Positions 50,433 through 59,791 of a stretch of DNA of 64,000 bases are shown piece after piece. Position 1 is the stretch's first letter. Each line of letters starts with the position of its first letter. The translations under genes and the position numbers were made by a program. Under the pieces are notes generated by a model. That model was given only the letters and a program-made list of their open reading frames with translations, was not told the DNA's origin and made no database searches. Source of the stretch: Streptomyces vinaceus (GTDB lineage Bacteria; Actinomycetota; Actinomycetes; Streptomycetales; Streptomycetaceae); assembly GCF_008704935.1 (NCBI RefSeq), contig NZ_CP023692.1, positions 4,679,001 through 4,743,000 of the forward strand. Reading direction: 5' to 3'.

Positions 50433-51749
50433 CAGGTGGGCCAGGACCGAGTGGTTGGCCTCCCAGCCGTCCGGGAACTTCACCGTCACGCCCAACTGGA
50501 CCGGTTCCGTGGAGGGGTGTTCGTCCAGCAGCTCCGCTATCCCCGCCCGGGCCACCACCACGCAGGCGTGCCGGTGCCGCGAGGCCAGGACGCACAGACG
50601 GCCCGTCTCCAGGTGGAAGGCCGTCGCGTCCGGGCGGCCCGACAGCGGGTGCAGCACCACCGTGAGGTCGTACTCCCGCCCCTGGAGCCGGTTCGCGGTG
50701 TCCACCGTGACCCCGGTGACGCCCAGCTCCGCCAACGCGGCGCGGACCGCCGCCGCCTGGTCCCGGTGCGCCGTGCCGACCGCGATCCGGCCGGCGGTCA
50801 GCGCCGTGGGCACCTCGGACTGCTCGTCCGCCGTCACCGCGCCCCGGTCCAGCGCCCGCCGGACCACCAGGGCCACCGCCCGTACGGCCTCCGGGTCGGT
50901 CCGCGGCGTGTGCCGCGCGGGCAGCTCCAGCAGGCCCCAGCCCGACTCGGCGGCCTCGTCCAGCACCCGGTCCGGGCCCGAGCCGTCGCCGGCCACCCCG
51001 TACGACAGCCGCCGCTCGCCCGGGCCCGTACCGCTGCGGAACTGCGTGTACGGGTAGAACGCCCGCGACACCAGCGGCGCGGCCGAAGCCGGGAGCCGCC
51101 AGGACACCGGCAGCCGGTGCTGCGGCAGCTGCGGGTTGTGCGCCAGCAGGGTGCTGACGGCACTCGCCGAAGGGTCGTACGACAGCCCGGCCCACTGCTC
51201 GGCGCCGACCACGCTGAACGGGTCCAGCTGCCCCGGGTCGCCCACGAACAGCGCCCGGTCGAACAGCCCGGCCACGGCCAGCAGCGCGTCGGAGCGCATC
51301 TGGTACGCCTCGTCGACGATGGCGTGTTCCCAGGGCTCGGCGTCCTTCACGTACGCCCACTTCGCCGCCGTCGAGATGGTGACCGGCAGCTCCGCGAGGT
51401 CCTGCGGCTTGGCGGAGAGGGTGACCGAGGGCAGCTCGCGCAGCGCCGGATCGTAGGCGTCGCCCTCGCTGCTGTGCAGCCGGCCGACCTTCAGCTCCGG
51501 GTCCTTGTCGGCGAGGCGCAGCACCAGGTCGTCGACCTGCGCGTTGGTCTGCGCGACCACCATCAGCCGGCGCCCGGCCGCGGCCAGCTCCCGGGCGGCC
51601 CGCACCACGAGCGTGGACTTGCCGGCCCCGGGCGGCGAGTCGACGACCACGCCGCGCTCACTGCCGTGCAGGGTGTCGCGCAGGATGGCGGCGGTCGCCT
51701 CGGCGGCCGCGGCCCCCGGGTCGAATCGCTGCTTGGATGCGGTGCTCAC
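50403..51749 (-). CDS. UPF1/Dna2-like superfamily 1 helicase
   Basis: The 448-residue product has a GTG start overlapping the previous gene by GTGA. Helicase motifs: Walker A DSPPGAGKSTLVV (K44), motif Ia AQTNAQVDDLVLRL, Walker B IVDEAYQM (146-149), motif III VGDPGQLDPF (169-178), motif IV SWRLPASAAPL, motif V VDTANRLQGREYDLTVV and motif VI ASRHRHACVVV. This set is that of SF1B helicases of the UPF1/Dna2 group. It shares an operon with a Cas4-like Fe-S nuclease gene. Confidence 0.9.
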   Translation of the reverse strand: MSTASKQRFDPGAAAAEATAAILRDTLHGSERGVVVDSPPGAGKSTLVVRAARELAAAGRRLMVVAQTNAQVDDLVLRLADKDPELKVGRLHSSEGDAYDPALRELPSVTLSAKPQDLAELPVTISTAAKWAYVKDAEPWEHAIVDEAYQMRSDALLAVAGLFDRALFVGDPGQLDPFSVVGAEQWAGLSYDPSASAVSTLLAHNPQLPQHRLPVSWRLPASAAPLVSRAFYPYTQFRSGTGPGERRLSYGVAGDGSGPDRVLDEAAESGWGLLELPARHTPRTDPEAVRAVALVVRRALDRGAVTADEQSEVPTALTAGRIAVGTAHRDQAAAVRAALAELGVTGVTVDTANRLQGREYDLTVVLHPLSGRPDATAFHLETGRLCVLASRHRHACVVVARAGIAELLDEHPSTEPVQLGVTVKFPDGWEANHSVLAHLAEHRVPWKP

Positions 51750-53308
51750 AGGATGTCCTCGTCCGTCACGGCGTCGGGCAGGGGAGGGGCGGTCGCGGAT
51801 CCGGGCGGGCCGCCGTGCGTCCACGGGGTCTTCTCCGGGTCCGGCAGCTTCGGGCCGCCGCGCGCGTCGTGCTCGAACAGCGTCCAGCAGACCCGGTCGC
51901 CCTTCTCCGGCACCGAGCCCGGCTCCGGCTCCCTGCCCCGGCCCATCTTGTCCAGCAGCCGCAGCACGAGCCGCCCGTCCTCCTCGAAGCGGACGAACTG
52001 CGCCGCCTGCGGGCGGCCCTCCAGCGAGCGGAACACCTTGCCGCCGCCCTCCGCGAGCTGGGGACGGTCCTCCGTGGCCACCGTCACCAGCGGGCGCGGA
52101 CTCGGCCGCTTCGACTCCGTCCACTCCATCACGACTTCGGTGACCTCGCCCGCGAAGGCCTCGCCCGCCAGCCTCCGGCCCGCCATCACCAGCGGATCGT
52201 CCAGCGCCTCCTGGGCGTCGAGCCGCACCTGCTCGGTCTCGCGCGTCGCCAGCTTCTGCGCCGCCGTCACCGCGTCGTCGCGGCGCGGCTGCGGGGGCTC
52301 GCCCGCCCGGACCCGGTCGCGGTGGCCGGTGTACGACCAGCGGTCGCGGGTCCAGCGCTCCTCGGCCCGCTCCCCGGCCGGCAGCGCGCGCAGCAGCTCC
52401 AGCGACTGCCACACGGCCCGCCACGTGGGCCGCATCTGCTCCGCGACGAGCTCGCGGACGGCCGCCTCGGCGCGGCCCACGGCCTTCGGATCGCCCCCGG
52501 CGCGCGCCGCGTCGTAGCGGGCCATCGCCGGGGCCAGCAGCTTGTTGTCGAAGGCCGGGTCCGTGGCGGGCCCGGCGGGCGGCACCAGCAGCTGCCCTTC
52601 GCGGTCGCGGGCCAGCTCGGCGCGCAGGGCGGCCTCCGCGCCCGATTCGCCCTCCGGCGGGGCTATCCACGACAGCAGGGCGCCCAGGTGCTGGTCCTCC
52701 AGGTTGCTCTGGCCGGTGGCCCAGTGGCGGGCGAGCAGCTCCGTCGCCGACAGCAGCATCGAGGCCCCGGGGACGCGGGAGCGCTCGCCGAGGTGCGTGA
52801 ACCAGCGGCCCAGCAGCGGTACCCGGGTGGGCGCCGGATACGGGTTCTCCGGATCCTCCTCGGCCGTCCGCCGGAACCGCATCGACCGCCCCAGCAGCCG
52901 TACGTACTCGATCCCGGCCCGGCTCGGCACGATCAGCTGCGGCGCGTCCAGGCAGAGCTCGGCGGCGACCTTGGTCTTGGCGCCGGTGTCCGGATCGGTC
53001 TCGGTCCGCTCCACGTACTCGACGTCGTCCGCGTATCCGTCCAGGTACGGCAGGATCACGTCGGCGAGGTCCGCCAGGAACGTCCAGCGCAGGTCCCGGT
53101 CGCGCGGCTGCGGGACGACCAGCAGCCGCGGCTCCGCGGGGTCCGTGCCGACCAGCGCCCCCAGCGGGGCCCCGGCCTCTCCCGCCGTGGTCAGGGGCAC
53201 GAGGACCATCGGGCGCTCGCTCAGGTGCCGGTGGCGTACGGTCGCCAGCGGCCGGGCCCGGCCCGCCCGGACGGCCTCCAGTCGCGCGAGGGTGGTCAGC
53301 AGGGACAT
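51746..53308 (-). CDS. unrecognised 520-residue protein of the helicase-nuclease operon
   Basis: The product starts at ATG 53308 inside the end of the nuclease gene (13-base overlap) and ends with a 4-base overlap with the helicase gene. No known domain was recognised. Visible features are a beta-rich N-terminal half (RPLATVRHRHLSERPMVLVP), a helical central part (residues 200-330) with many Ala/Arg/Glu, and a C-terminal beta region (GRLVLRLLDKMGRG, then DRVCWTLFEHD). The tight coupling implies that it acts in a complex with the nuclease and helicase. Confidence 0.8.
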   Translation of the reverse strand: MSLLTTLARLEAVRAGRARPLATVRHRHLSERPMVLVPLTTAGEAGAPLGALVGTDPAEPRLLVVPQPRDRDLRWTFLADLADVILPYLDGYADDVEYVERTETDPDTGAKTKVAAELCLDAPQLIVPSRAGIEYVRLLGRSMRFRRTAEEDPENPYPAPTRVPLLGRWFTHLGERSRVPGASMLLSATELLARHWATGQSNLEDQHLGALLSWIAPPEGESGAEAALRAELARDREGQLLVPPAGPATDPAFDNKLLAPAMARYDAARAGGDPKAVGRAEAAVRELVAEQMRPTWRAVWQSLELLRALPAGERAEERWTRDRWSYTGHRDRVRAGEPPQPRRDDAVTAAQKLATRETEQVRLDAQEALDDPLVMAGRRLAGEAFAGEVTEVVMEWTESKRPSPRPLVTVATEDRPQLAEGGGKVFRSLEGRPQAAQFVRFEEDGRLVLRLLDKMGRGREPEPGSVPEKGDRVCWTLFEHDARGGPKLPDPEKTPWTHGGPPGSATAPPLPDAVTDEDIL

Positions 53309-54441
53309 CCGGCCGCCTCCAGGGCCTCGGCGCGCAGCCGGGCGGCGTGGTGCAGCGAGGCCGCCGTCGGATCGTCGGGACCGCCGGAGCCGGCGGCGGC
53401 CGCGAGGGCTTCCCCGACGGTGGTGAGCGCGCCGAGCTCCCCCCGTACGGAGCGGCCCAGGGCGGTCACCGCGCCGGCGGCGCGGGCCCGCTCCCGGCAG
53501 TGGAAGGCCAGCTCGCAGGCGGCCAGGCATTCGGGGGCGTAGGCGGCGGAGACGGCCGCGACCGCCTCGGTGAGCTCCTCGGCGGTGCGCTCCGGATCGA
53601 AGCTGAGCCCCTCGGGCAGGGCCGCGGCCAGCTCCTCGACCCGGGTCAGCCGCTCCAGCTGGCGCCGGGTCACGGCCCGCTCCCGGCGGATGTCGACGGG
53701 CGCGGCGGCGGGCATGTTGGAGAAGTCCTTCGGGCAGACGAGGAGCGCGGTGTGCCCGACCACGGCGGAGGCCAGCTTCCCTGCGGTCTTCTCCAGGGCC
53801 AGCACGTACACGGCGGCCTGCCGCGCGGCGGCGCCCACCTTCGCGGCGTCGGCGGCCCCGTCGATCATCGGGAACGACTTGATCTCCACGACGGTCCAGC
53901 GGCCGTCGGGGTGCACCACGACGGCGTCGGGCTCCAGGTAGGCGGGGGAGCCCGCCACCTCCAGGGCCAGCATCGGATGGTCCAGCAGGGTCCACGTACC
54001 GGACGCGGCCGCGGCGGCGGTCGCCTCGCGCAGGGCGAGCGCGGTGCGGGCGGCGCGGCCTTCGGGGCCGGCGGCCGTCAGGTCGGGGACGTGCGCGCCC
54101 GGGCCGGGGGGCTCGGATCCGGCGCCGAGGTGCTCGTGCACGAGCCGCAGGAGTTCGGCGCCGCCGTCTCCCTTGACCCTCGCCTCGAAGGAGTTCCCGC
54201 GGATGATGGCGAACTGCGACTGGCCGAAGGCGGCGGGCGAGCCGAGGGCCGCGGCCAGGGCGGTCTTGTCCACTCCGGCGCCGTCGAGCAGGGCCCGTCT
54301 GCCGCATCCGGGGTTGGCGGCGAGCGCCGCCAACGCGCGGGCGTCGAGCGGGCGGGGCGGCACGGCGGGGCCGCGCAGGTCAGCGAGCCGCTGCCGCAGT
54401 GTCGTCGTCGGAGGCGGGCCGCTGGGCGGGTAGGAGCTCAC
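53296..54441 (-). CDS. Cas4/RecB-type PD-(D/E)xK nuclease with predicted Fe-S cluster
   Basis: The product is about 381 residues from GTG 54441; GTG 54465 is also possible, and the 5' end overlaps the PAP2 gene. Nuclease motifs: RGNSFEARV (Glu86), PDAVVVHPDG (Asp172), VVEIKSF (Glu186, Lys188) and QAAVY (Q208-Y212, the RecB QxxxY motif). Four cysteines are placed as in Cas4/Dna2: Cys46 (NPGCGRR) before the core and Cys305, Cys309, Cys315 (ECLAACELAFHC) after it. It should be a metal-dependent DNA nuclease with a 4Fe-4S cluster. Confidence 0.85.
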   Translation of the reverse strand: MSSYPPSGPPPTTTLRQRLADLRGPAVPPRPLDARALAALAANPGCGRRALLDGAGVDKTALAAALGSPAAFGQSQFAIIRGNSFEARVKGDGGAELLRLVHEHLGAGSEPPGPGAHVPDLTAAGPEGRAARTALALREATAAAAASGTWTLLDHPMLALEVAGSPAYLEPDAVVVHPDGRWTVVEIKSFPMIDGAADAAKVGAAARQAAVYVLALEKTAGKLASAVVGHTALLVCPKDFSNMPAAAPVDIRRERAVTRRQLERLTRVEELAAALPEGLSFDPERTAEELTEAVAAVSAAYAPECLAACELAFHCRERARAAGAVTALGRSVRGELGALTTVGEALAAAAGSGGPDDPTAASLHHAARLRAEALEAAGCPC

Positions 54442-55264
54442 GGGCGGAAGTGTCCCATCCGCCACTGACAATCGGGGCGGTACCGGGGAAACCGGCTGCC
54501 CGGGCTGCCGTCCGGGCCGCCCGCCGGGGCGCCCAGGGGGCCGCTCGCGGCGTGGACAGCCGGCGAGTGATCGCGTACCCGGCGGCCATCACGGCCGCCC
54601 CGGCGGCCGCGTCCAGGAAGTAGTGGTTGGCGGTGCCCATGACCACGAGCGCGGTGACGGCGGGATAGGCGACGCCGAGCGCGCGCAGCAGCGGGTGGCG
54701 CCCGTGCCGCCAGAGCAGCACCCCGCACCACAGGGCCCATCCGACGTGCAGGCTCGGCATGGCCGCGTACTGGTTGGTCAGGCCCCCGAGCCCGCGCGGG
54801 GCGCTGGCCTCGGCGCCCCACCAGCCGTAGGCGCTGTACTGGGCCATCGTGTCGCTGAACCCGTGCGCGGCGTCGAGCAGGCGCGGCGGGCAGGTGGGCA
54901 TCAGGGTGAAGCCGACGAGTCCGAGGAGGGTGGAGACCACGAGCCAGGTGCGGGCGGAGCGGTAGTGCCGCGGCCGGCGCAGGTACAGCCAGACCAGCAC
55001 GGCCGGGGTGACGAGGTAGTGCAGGGAGGCGTACATGAAGGCGGCGGGTATGCCGAGCAGCCCCTGCCGCGAGAACAGCCGGTTGAGCGGCCGTTCGAAA
55101 TCGAGGCCCAGCAGTTCCTCGGTCCGCAGGAGGGAGAGGCCGTGGCCGACGGCGAGGTGCACGTCGCCCCGGGCGAGGAGTCTGCCACCGGTGTACGCGC
55201 CGTAGACGAGCCCCAGGAGCAGCAGTTCGGCCCACCACCGGGTGGGCTTCTGCCGATCAGTCAT
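54380..55264 (-). CDS. PAP2/inositol-phosphorylceramide-synthase-like membrane phosphatase
   Basis: The 294-residue product starts at ATG 55264. About six membrane helices surround the phosphatase motifs: YAAMPSLHVGWALWCG (PSxH) and MGTANHYFLDAAAG (His/Asp nucleophile relay), the pattern of PAP2_3/AUR1-like proteins. The C-terminus is Arg/Ala-rich and cytoplasmic, and its coding region overlaps the following nuclease gene by about 60 bp. It probably dephosphorylates or transfers lipid headgroups. Confidence 0.88.
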   Translation of the reverse strand: MTDRQKPTRWWAELLLLGLVYGAYTGGRLLARGDVHLAVGHGLSLLRTEELLGLDFERPLNRLFSRQGLLGIPAAFMYASLHYLVTPAVLVWLYLRRPRHYRSARTWLVVSTLLGLVGFTLMPTCPPRLLDAAHGFSDTMAQYSAYGWWGAEASAPRGLGGLTNQYAAMPSLHVGWALWCGVLLWRHGRHPLLRALGVAYPAVTALVVMGTANHYFLDAAAGAAVMAAGYAITRRLSTPRAAPWAPRRAARTAARAAGFPGTAPIVSGGWDTSARELLPAQRPASDDDTAAAAR

Positions 55265-55380
55265 ACGGGATAGGACGCTTGTGCGACTGGGTGGGTTGCC
55301 TGGTGTTCATGTGATGGATGATGGATGGACGACGCAACCGCCCAAAGTCGTACGAACCACTACTTACCGGGAGAGTTCCT

Positions 55381-55977
55381 ATGGCCCCCCGCATCCTCCT
55401 GGCCCGGCACGGCCAGACGGCGTGGTCCCAGCTCGGCAAGCACACCGGACGCACGGACGTGCCGATGCTGGAGGAGGGCAGGCGCGGCGCGAAACTGCTC
55501 GGCGAGCGCCTCGCCCGCGCCCCCTGGAACGGCCTGCCCGGCGTGGAGGTCCGCACGAGCCCGCTGGTGCGCGCGAGCGAGAGCTGCGACCTGGCGGGCT
55601 TCGGCGCCCAGGCGGACCCGTGGCACGCGCTGATGGAGTGGGACTACGGCGACTACGAGGGCATGACCCCGGCCGAGATCCAGGCGATCCGTCCGGGCTG
55701 GCTGATCTGGCGCGACGGCGTGCCGGGCGGCGAGTCCGTGGCCGACGTCGCGGCCCGCGCGGACGAGGTCGTCACCTGGGCCCGTTCGGCGGAGCGCGAC
55801 GTACTCGTCTTCGCCCACGGGCACATCCTGCGCACCCTGGCCGCCCGCTGGCTCGGCCTGGAGGCCTCCTTCGGCGCCCGCATCCGCCTGGAGCCCACGT
55901 CGCTGTCGGTCCTGGGCTGGGCGTACGGGGCCCCCGCCCTGGAGCGCTGGAACGACACGGGCCACCTGGACCTCTGA
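55381..55977 (+). CDS. histidine phosphatase (phosphoglycerate mutase-like) family protein
   Basis: The 198-residue product starts at ATG 55381. The RHG motif is RILLARHGQTAW (about 4-15); the partner region is GVEVRTSPLVRASESC, the acidic block is MEWDYGDYEGM, and the second His is in VLVFAHGHILRTLA. The size fits a small-molecule phosphatase rather than glycolytic mutase. It is convergent with the NsdA-like gene. Confidence 0.9.
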   Translation: MAPRILLARHGQTAWSQLGKHTGRTDVPMLEEGRRGAKLLGERLARAPWNGLPGVEVRTSPLVRASESCDLAGFGAQADPWHALMEWDYGDYEGMTPAEIQAIRPGWLIWRDGVPGGESVADVAARADEVVTWARSAERDVLVFAHGHILRTLAARWLGLEASFGARIRLEPTSLSVLGWAYGAPALERWNDTGHLDL

Positions 55978-56129
55978 CGCCCTCCGGGGCCGCGCCGAAG
56001 TCCCTTGTCGGGCCGGATGGTTGGGGGGGGATCGGCGCGGCTGCGGGGGCGACGGCACCCGGACCGCGCGGTCTTCGGGTACGTCGACGGCCGAAGCGGC
56101 CGAAGCGGCCGGACGCGGCGGCCGGGCGG

Positions 56130-57425
56130 TCAGACCGCGGCGTGGCGGGTCAGGAAGGCGTCCACGCGGGGGCTGCGCTGGTGCGGGACCAGGGCGCGGG
56201 CCGTGCCCGAGAGCATGGACCGGATCCGGGTGGACTGGACCTCGGCGAGCAGGTCCAGGACCCGGCCGCCCGCCCAGGCCGCCTCGTCGGGTGCGCCCGC
56301 GCGGGCCAGGTCGTCGGCCAGCTCGGCCGTGTAGAGGGCGACGTTGCGGGCGAAGTGCGGATCCTGGAGGTCGGCCGCGCGGCGGGCGTGCCGGGCCGCG
56401 CGGGCGTGCTCCCCGAGCGCCGCCCAGCACCGCGACTCCAGGGACTCCAGTTCGGCCTCGCCGAAGAAGGACATCCACTCCGGGTCGGCGGCCGCCGTAC
56501 CCCGCGAGAACTCCGTGTGCGCCCGGGTCAGCGCCTCCTCGCAGGCCTTGCGGTCGGCCAGCCCCGCCCAGCCGCCCGCCTCGCGCAGGGCGAGCAGCGC
56601 CAGCAGCCGCGGGGAACCGAGGGAGCGGGCGGCGCGGCGGCCCGCCTGGGCCGCCCGTACGGACTCCCGCGGACGCCCGCAGTCCCGCGCCAGGAAGGCC
56701 ATGTTGCTGAAGGCGTGCGCCTCCAGGCCGGCGTCCCCGGCGACCCGGGCCGTCGCGAGGGCCTCGGCGTAGTGCGAGCGGGCGTCGTCGAAGCGGCCCG
56801 AGTCGTGCGCCAGCCAGCCCACGGAGATGGCCAGTTCCCCGGCGCCCGCGTGCAGCCGGTCCTCGGTGGACTGCCGGGAGGCCCCCGCGTCCAGCAGCGC
56901 GTAGGCGGTGCGCAGGGGCTCGGCGGCCTTGCGGTACAGGGCGTCGGCCCCGTGCCGGTCGTCCAGCAGCCGGATCTGGCGTACGGCCTCCTCGACCGCG
57001 GCCGCCTCGGACTCCCCGGCCCGTGAGGGCAGCCGGCGGGCGTCGCCGAGCAGGGTGAGGCCCAGCGTCGCGGCCGCCACGGTAGCGGAGCCGCCCGCCA
57101 TGAACGCGCGACGCAGCACGTCGCTCTCCTTGGGGGTGAAAGGTACGGAGCGCTGCGCGGACCGGCCGCGGACCGCCTCGCGCGGGGAGAAGCCGAGGTC
57201 GGCCAGGGTGCGGCCGGGGAACATGTGCAGGAAGACCCGCTCGTACGCGTAGTTGGGACAGCGGATCTCGCCGGATTCGACGCGCCCGATGTAGCGGGCG
57301 TCGCAGGAAACCGTTTCTCCGATCTCCTTCGCGGCCCGGCGCACCATGGCCGCGAACTCGGCCGGGGAGTTGCGGTCGCGCAGTCGCCGGAACGTCTGAT
57401 TGGGTGAGTGGGGGAACGCCGCCAT
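56130..57425 (-). CDS. TPR-containing regulator of the NsdA/XRE type
   Basis: The 431-residue product starts at ATG 57425. An N-terminal HTH-like region (residues 10-75: TFRRLRDRNSPAEFAAMVRR, CDARYIGRVESGEIRCPNYA) leads to a DLGFSPRE segment, then VLRRAFMAGGSATVAAATLG, a twin-arginine-like hydrophobic stretch near residues 98-125. The remaining 300 residues are TPR-like helices. The layout matches Streptomyces proteins related to NsdA, a negative regulator of sporulation and antibiotic production. Confidence 0.72.
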   Translation of the reverse strand: MAAFPHSPNQTFRRLRDRNSPAEFAAMVRRAAKEIGETVSCDARYIGRVESGEIRCPNYAYERVFLHMFPGRTLADLGFSPREAVRGRSAQRSVPFTPKESDVLRRAFMAGGSATVAAATLGLTLLGDARRLPSRAGESEAAAVEEAVRQIRLLDDRHGADALYRKAAEPLRTAYALLDAGASRQSTEDRLHAGAGELAISVGWLAHDSGRFDDARSHYAEALATARVAGDAGLEAHAFSNMAFLARDCGRPRESVRAAQAGRRAARSLGSPRLLALLALREAGGWAGLADRKACEEALTRAHTEFSRGTAAADPEWMSFFGEAELESLESRCWAALGEHARAARHARRAADLQDPHFARNVALYTAELADDLARAGAPDEAAWAGGRVLDLLAEVQSTRIRSMLSGTARALVPHQRSPRVDAFLTRHAAV

Positions 57426-57699
57426 GGACGTGGCCTCTCTGGCAAGGGACGCACCGCCGGTTCCGCGGGATGGGGCAGGTCCGGCGCGCATGAACGTACC
57501 GCCAGAGGCGGGCGGCTGACGCGGTGTTTGGCTACAAAAGGGATATCTCACCCGCGATCCGCCATGAACTGCCATCCTTTGCAGCGTCTTGCCACCGCAC
57601 CCGTTGACGTTTTCGCGCGTTGAGCCCGTGCGGGGTGTGAGGTGACTCCCGCCCCGCTCGTACGCGGATCGAGGAGGGGTTCCCTTGGTGGAGGGCGGC

Positions 57700-58200
57700 A
57701 TGGAGAACACTGGAATGAACACCGCGCCCGTGTCTTCGGGCGCGACCCCCGTCCCGACCGCGACCGCCGTGGCGGTGGCGGTGGCCCCGGTCGCCCCGAT
57801 GGTTCCGGCGGTCCCGGCGGCCCCGGTCGCCCCGCAGGCTCCGGCCGAGGCGCCGGACCTGGTGACCGTGCCCACCCGGCAGGGCCTGGAGGCCGTGGAC
57901 ATCATCCGCCGCGCCGCCAGCCGGGCCGGCGGGGTCGGCCCGGTGCTGCACGACGGGTCCGGCGACACCCTCGGCTTCCTCGTCCCGCCCGGCACCGCCG
58001 ACGCCTGGGACATGCCGGGCAGCGCGTGCACCCAGACCAACGGACGCGGCATGCGCTTCGGCGACGCCTCGCCGACCGCCGGGGACACCGGCTGGCTGCT
58101 CCCCCCGGAAGCGGTCGGTCCGGTCACCGACCCGGAGGTGTTGCGCGCCGCGCTCGGCGAGGCCGCCCGCCTGATCGAAGCGGCGGACAACTGTCGCTGA
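57700..58200 (+). CDS. hypothetical protein next to the NsdA-like gene
   Basis: The product is about 166 residues. ATG 57700 has GGAGGG five bases upstream; TTG/GTG at 57685-57690 is possible. A Val/Ala/Pro repeat (PTATAVAVAVAPVAPMVPAV) forms the N-terminal third. The rest is a compact domain with GPVLHDGSGDTLGFLVPPG and DTGWLLPPEAVGPVTDPEVL. No family is recognised by name; I believe it is conserved beside such regulators in Streptomyces. It is divergent from the regulator across 274 bp in which no clear operator was found. Confidence 0.7.
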   Translation: MENTGMNTAPVSSGATPVPTATAVAVAVAPVAPMVPAVPAAPVAPQAPAEAPDLVTVPTRQGLEAVDIIRRAASRAGGVGPVLHDGSGDTLGFLVPPGTADAWDMPGSACTQTNGRGMRFGDASPTAGDTGWLLPPEAVGPVTDPEVLRAALGEAARLIEAADNCR

Positions 58201-58269
58201 CGGCTGCCGCCGACCGCTGCCGCTGACCACTGCTGCTGACGACTGCCGCGGACCGGCGACAATGGGGTC

Positions 58270-59154
58270 GTGGCAGGCAAGGGCAGAGGCAGCGGCGGTG
58301 GCAGGCAGCGCGGGAGCGCGGGCTCCGGGGCGGTCGTCGGGCAGGTGGACGGCGGCACGGCGGAGCTGGCTCCCGACCGGGAGCGCGCGCGGGCCTGGAC
58401 CCTGCTCATCGACGGAGCCCCGCAGTCACATGTGGACCTGGCCGATCCGGGGTACCTGGACTTCGCCTACCAGCGGCGCATCGGCCACCTCATCGACCTC
58501 GTCGCCCCCGCCCGCCAGCCCCTGAACGTGGTGCACCTGGGCGGCGGCGCCTTCACCCTCGCGCGCTACACGGCCGCCGCCCGGCCCCGCTCCACCCAGC
58601 AGGTCGTGGAGATCGACGCCGCGCTGGTGGCCTTCGTACGGGAACACCTGCCGCTGGACCCGCAGGCGCGGGTCCGGGTCCGGGCGGTGGACGCGCGGGC
58701 GGGCCTGGCCAAGGTCCCGGACGGGTGGGCCGACCTGGTGATCGCGGACGTGTTCAGCGGTGCGCGCACCCCGGCGCACCTGACGAGCGCCGAGTTCCTG
58801 GACGACGTACGCCGGGCCCTGGCGCCCGGGGGGTGGTACGTGGCCAACCTCGCGGACGGCCCACCGCTCGCGCACCTGAAGGGTCAGATCGCGACGGCCG
58901 CCTCGCGCTTCGGACACCTGGCGCTGGCCGCCGATCCGGTGGTGTGGCGGGCGAAGCGGTTCGGCAACGCGGTGCTGGTGGCCGCCGACCGGGAGTTGCC
59001 GGTCGCCGAGTTCACCCGCCGGGTCGCGAGCGATCCGCATCCCGGCCGGGTCGAGCACGGCCGCGCCCTCGCCGATTTCGCGGGCGGCGCGGCCCCGGTC
59101 GCGGACGCGTCGGCGGTGGCCTCCCCGGAGCCCCCGCCGTCGGTCTTCCGCTGA
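58270..59154 (+). CDS. spermidine-synthase-like Rossmann-fold protein
   Basis: The 294-residue product starts at GTG 58270. LNVVHLGGGAFTLARYTAA is the nucleotide-binding loop, QVVEIDAALVAFVREHL the acidic strand, and DLVIADVFSGARTPAHLTSAEF the catalytic loop region, as in spermidine synthase/polyamine aminopropyltransferase relatives. The N-terminal tetramerisation domain is missing. The C-terminal tail is Ala/Pro-rich. Methyltransferase or aminopropyltransferase activity is possible. Confidence 0.85.
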   Translation: MAGKGRGSGGGRQRGSAGSGAVVGQVDGGTAELAPDRERARAWTLLIDGAPQSHVDLADPGYLDFAYQRRIGHLIDLVAPARQPLNVVHLGGGAFTLARYTAAARPRSTQQVVEIDAALVAFVREHLPLDPQARVRVRAVDARAGLAKVPDGWADLVIADVFSGARTPAHLTSAEFLDDVRRALAPGGWYVANLADGPPLAHLKGQIATAASRFGHLALAADPVVWRAKRFGNAVLVAADRELPVAEFTRRVASDPHPGRVEHGRALADFAGGAAPVADASAVASPEPPPSVFR

Positions 59155-59160
59155 GACCCC

Positions 59161-59712
59161 CTAGCCCTCGTACGTCTCCACCATCGGCGGGTGGCCGTTC
59201 CAGGTGCAGAACACCGACATCTCCCGGCCCGCCTTCGTGAAGGTGACCCGGATCCAGTACGGCTGCTTCCACACCTGCATCTGCCAGCCGGCGTCCGGCG
59301 TCGCCGAAACCAGCTCGGCCGAGGACGTGCCGAGGTCGAAGACCACCCGGCCACCGGTGACGGGGTAGGCCTTCACCGTGCCCGGATCCCCGCCGCCGCC
59401 CCGCTGCCCGTCCGGGTCCGGGCTCGGCGGGGCCGCCTTCTGCGGGGGCTTCGCGGCGGAGGCGGCGGGCGAGGGCGAGGCCGAGGGGGAGGGGGACGCG
59501 GCGGACGGGGACGGGGCGTCCGCGGCCGGTCCGGTGGAGGGCGCCGCCGCGCGGTGCGTCGAGGAGGACAGCGGCTGCGTGGTGAGCGGCACCGCGAGCG
59601 GCGGATCGTAGGCCGTTCCGGACATGACCGTGTGCACGCCCCACCAGGACAGCGTCACCGCCGCCCCGGTCGCCAGCGTCCAGGCGAGTGCGTGAACAAG
59701 TCCTCGGTGCAT
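59161..59712 (-). CDS. hypothetical membrane-anchored secreted protein
   Basis: The 183-residue product starts at ATG 59712. One N-terminal helix (ALAWTLATGAAVTLSWWGVH) anchors it or serves as a signal peptide. A Ser/Pro/Ala linker (residues 55-110) leads to a C-terminal beta domain with WQMQVWKQPYWIRVTFTKAG and VFCTWNGHPPMVETYEG. No family was recognised. It is convergent with the spermidine-synthase-like gene (6-bp gap) and divergent from the two-component system, whose signal it might relate to. Confidence 0.72.
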   Translation of the reverse strand: MHRGLVHALAWTLATGAAVTLSWWGVHTVMSGTAYDPPLAVPLTTQPLSSSTHRAAAPSTGPAADAPSPSAASPSPSASPSPAASAAKPPQKAAPPSPDPDGQRGGGGDPGTVKAYPVTGGRVVFDLGTSSAELVSATPDAGWQMQVWKQPYWIRVTFTKAGREMSVFCTWNGHPPMVETYEG

Positions 59713-59791
59713 CAGGGCACATACTGCACCACCCGCCCCGCAGGTGGTCCGACACCCCGCGGGGTCCCCCGAATGGACTACGGTGCGGGCC

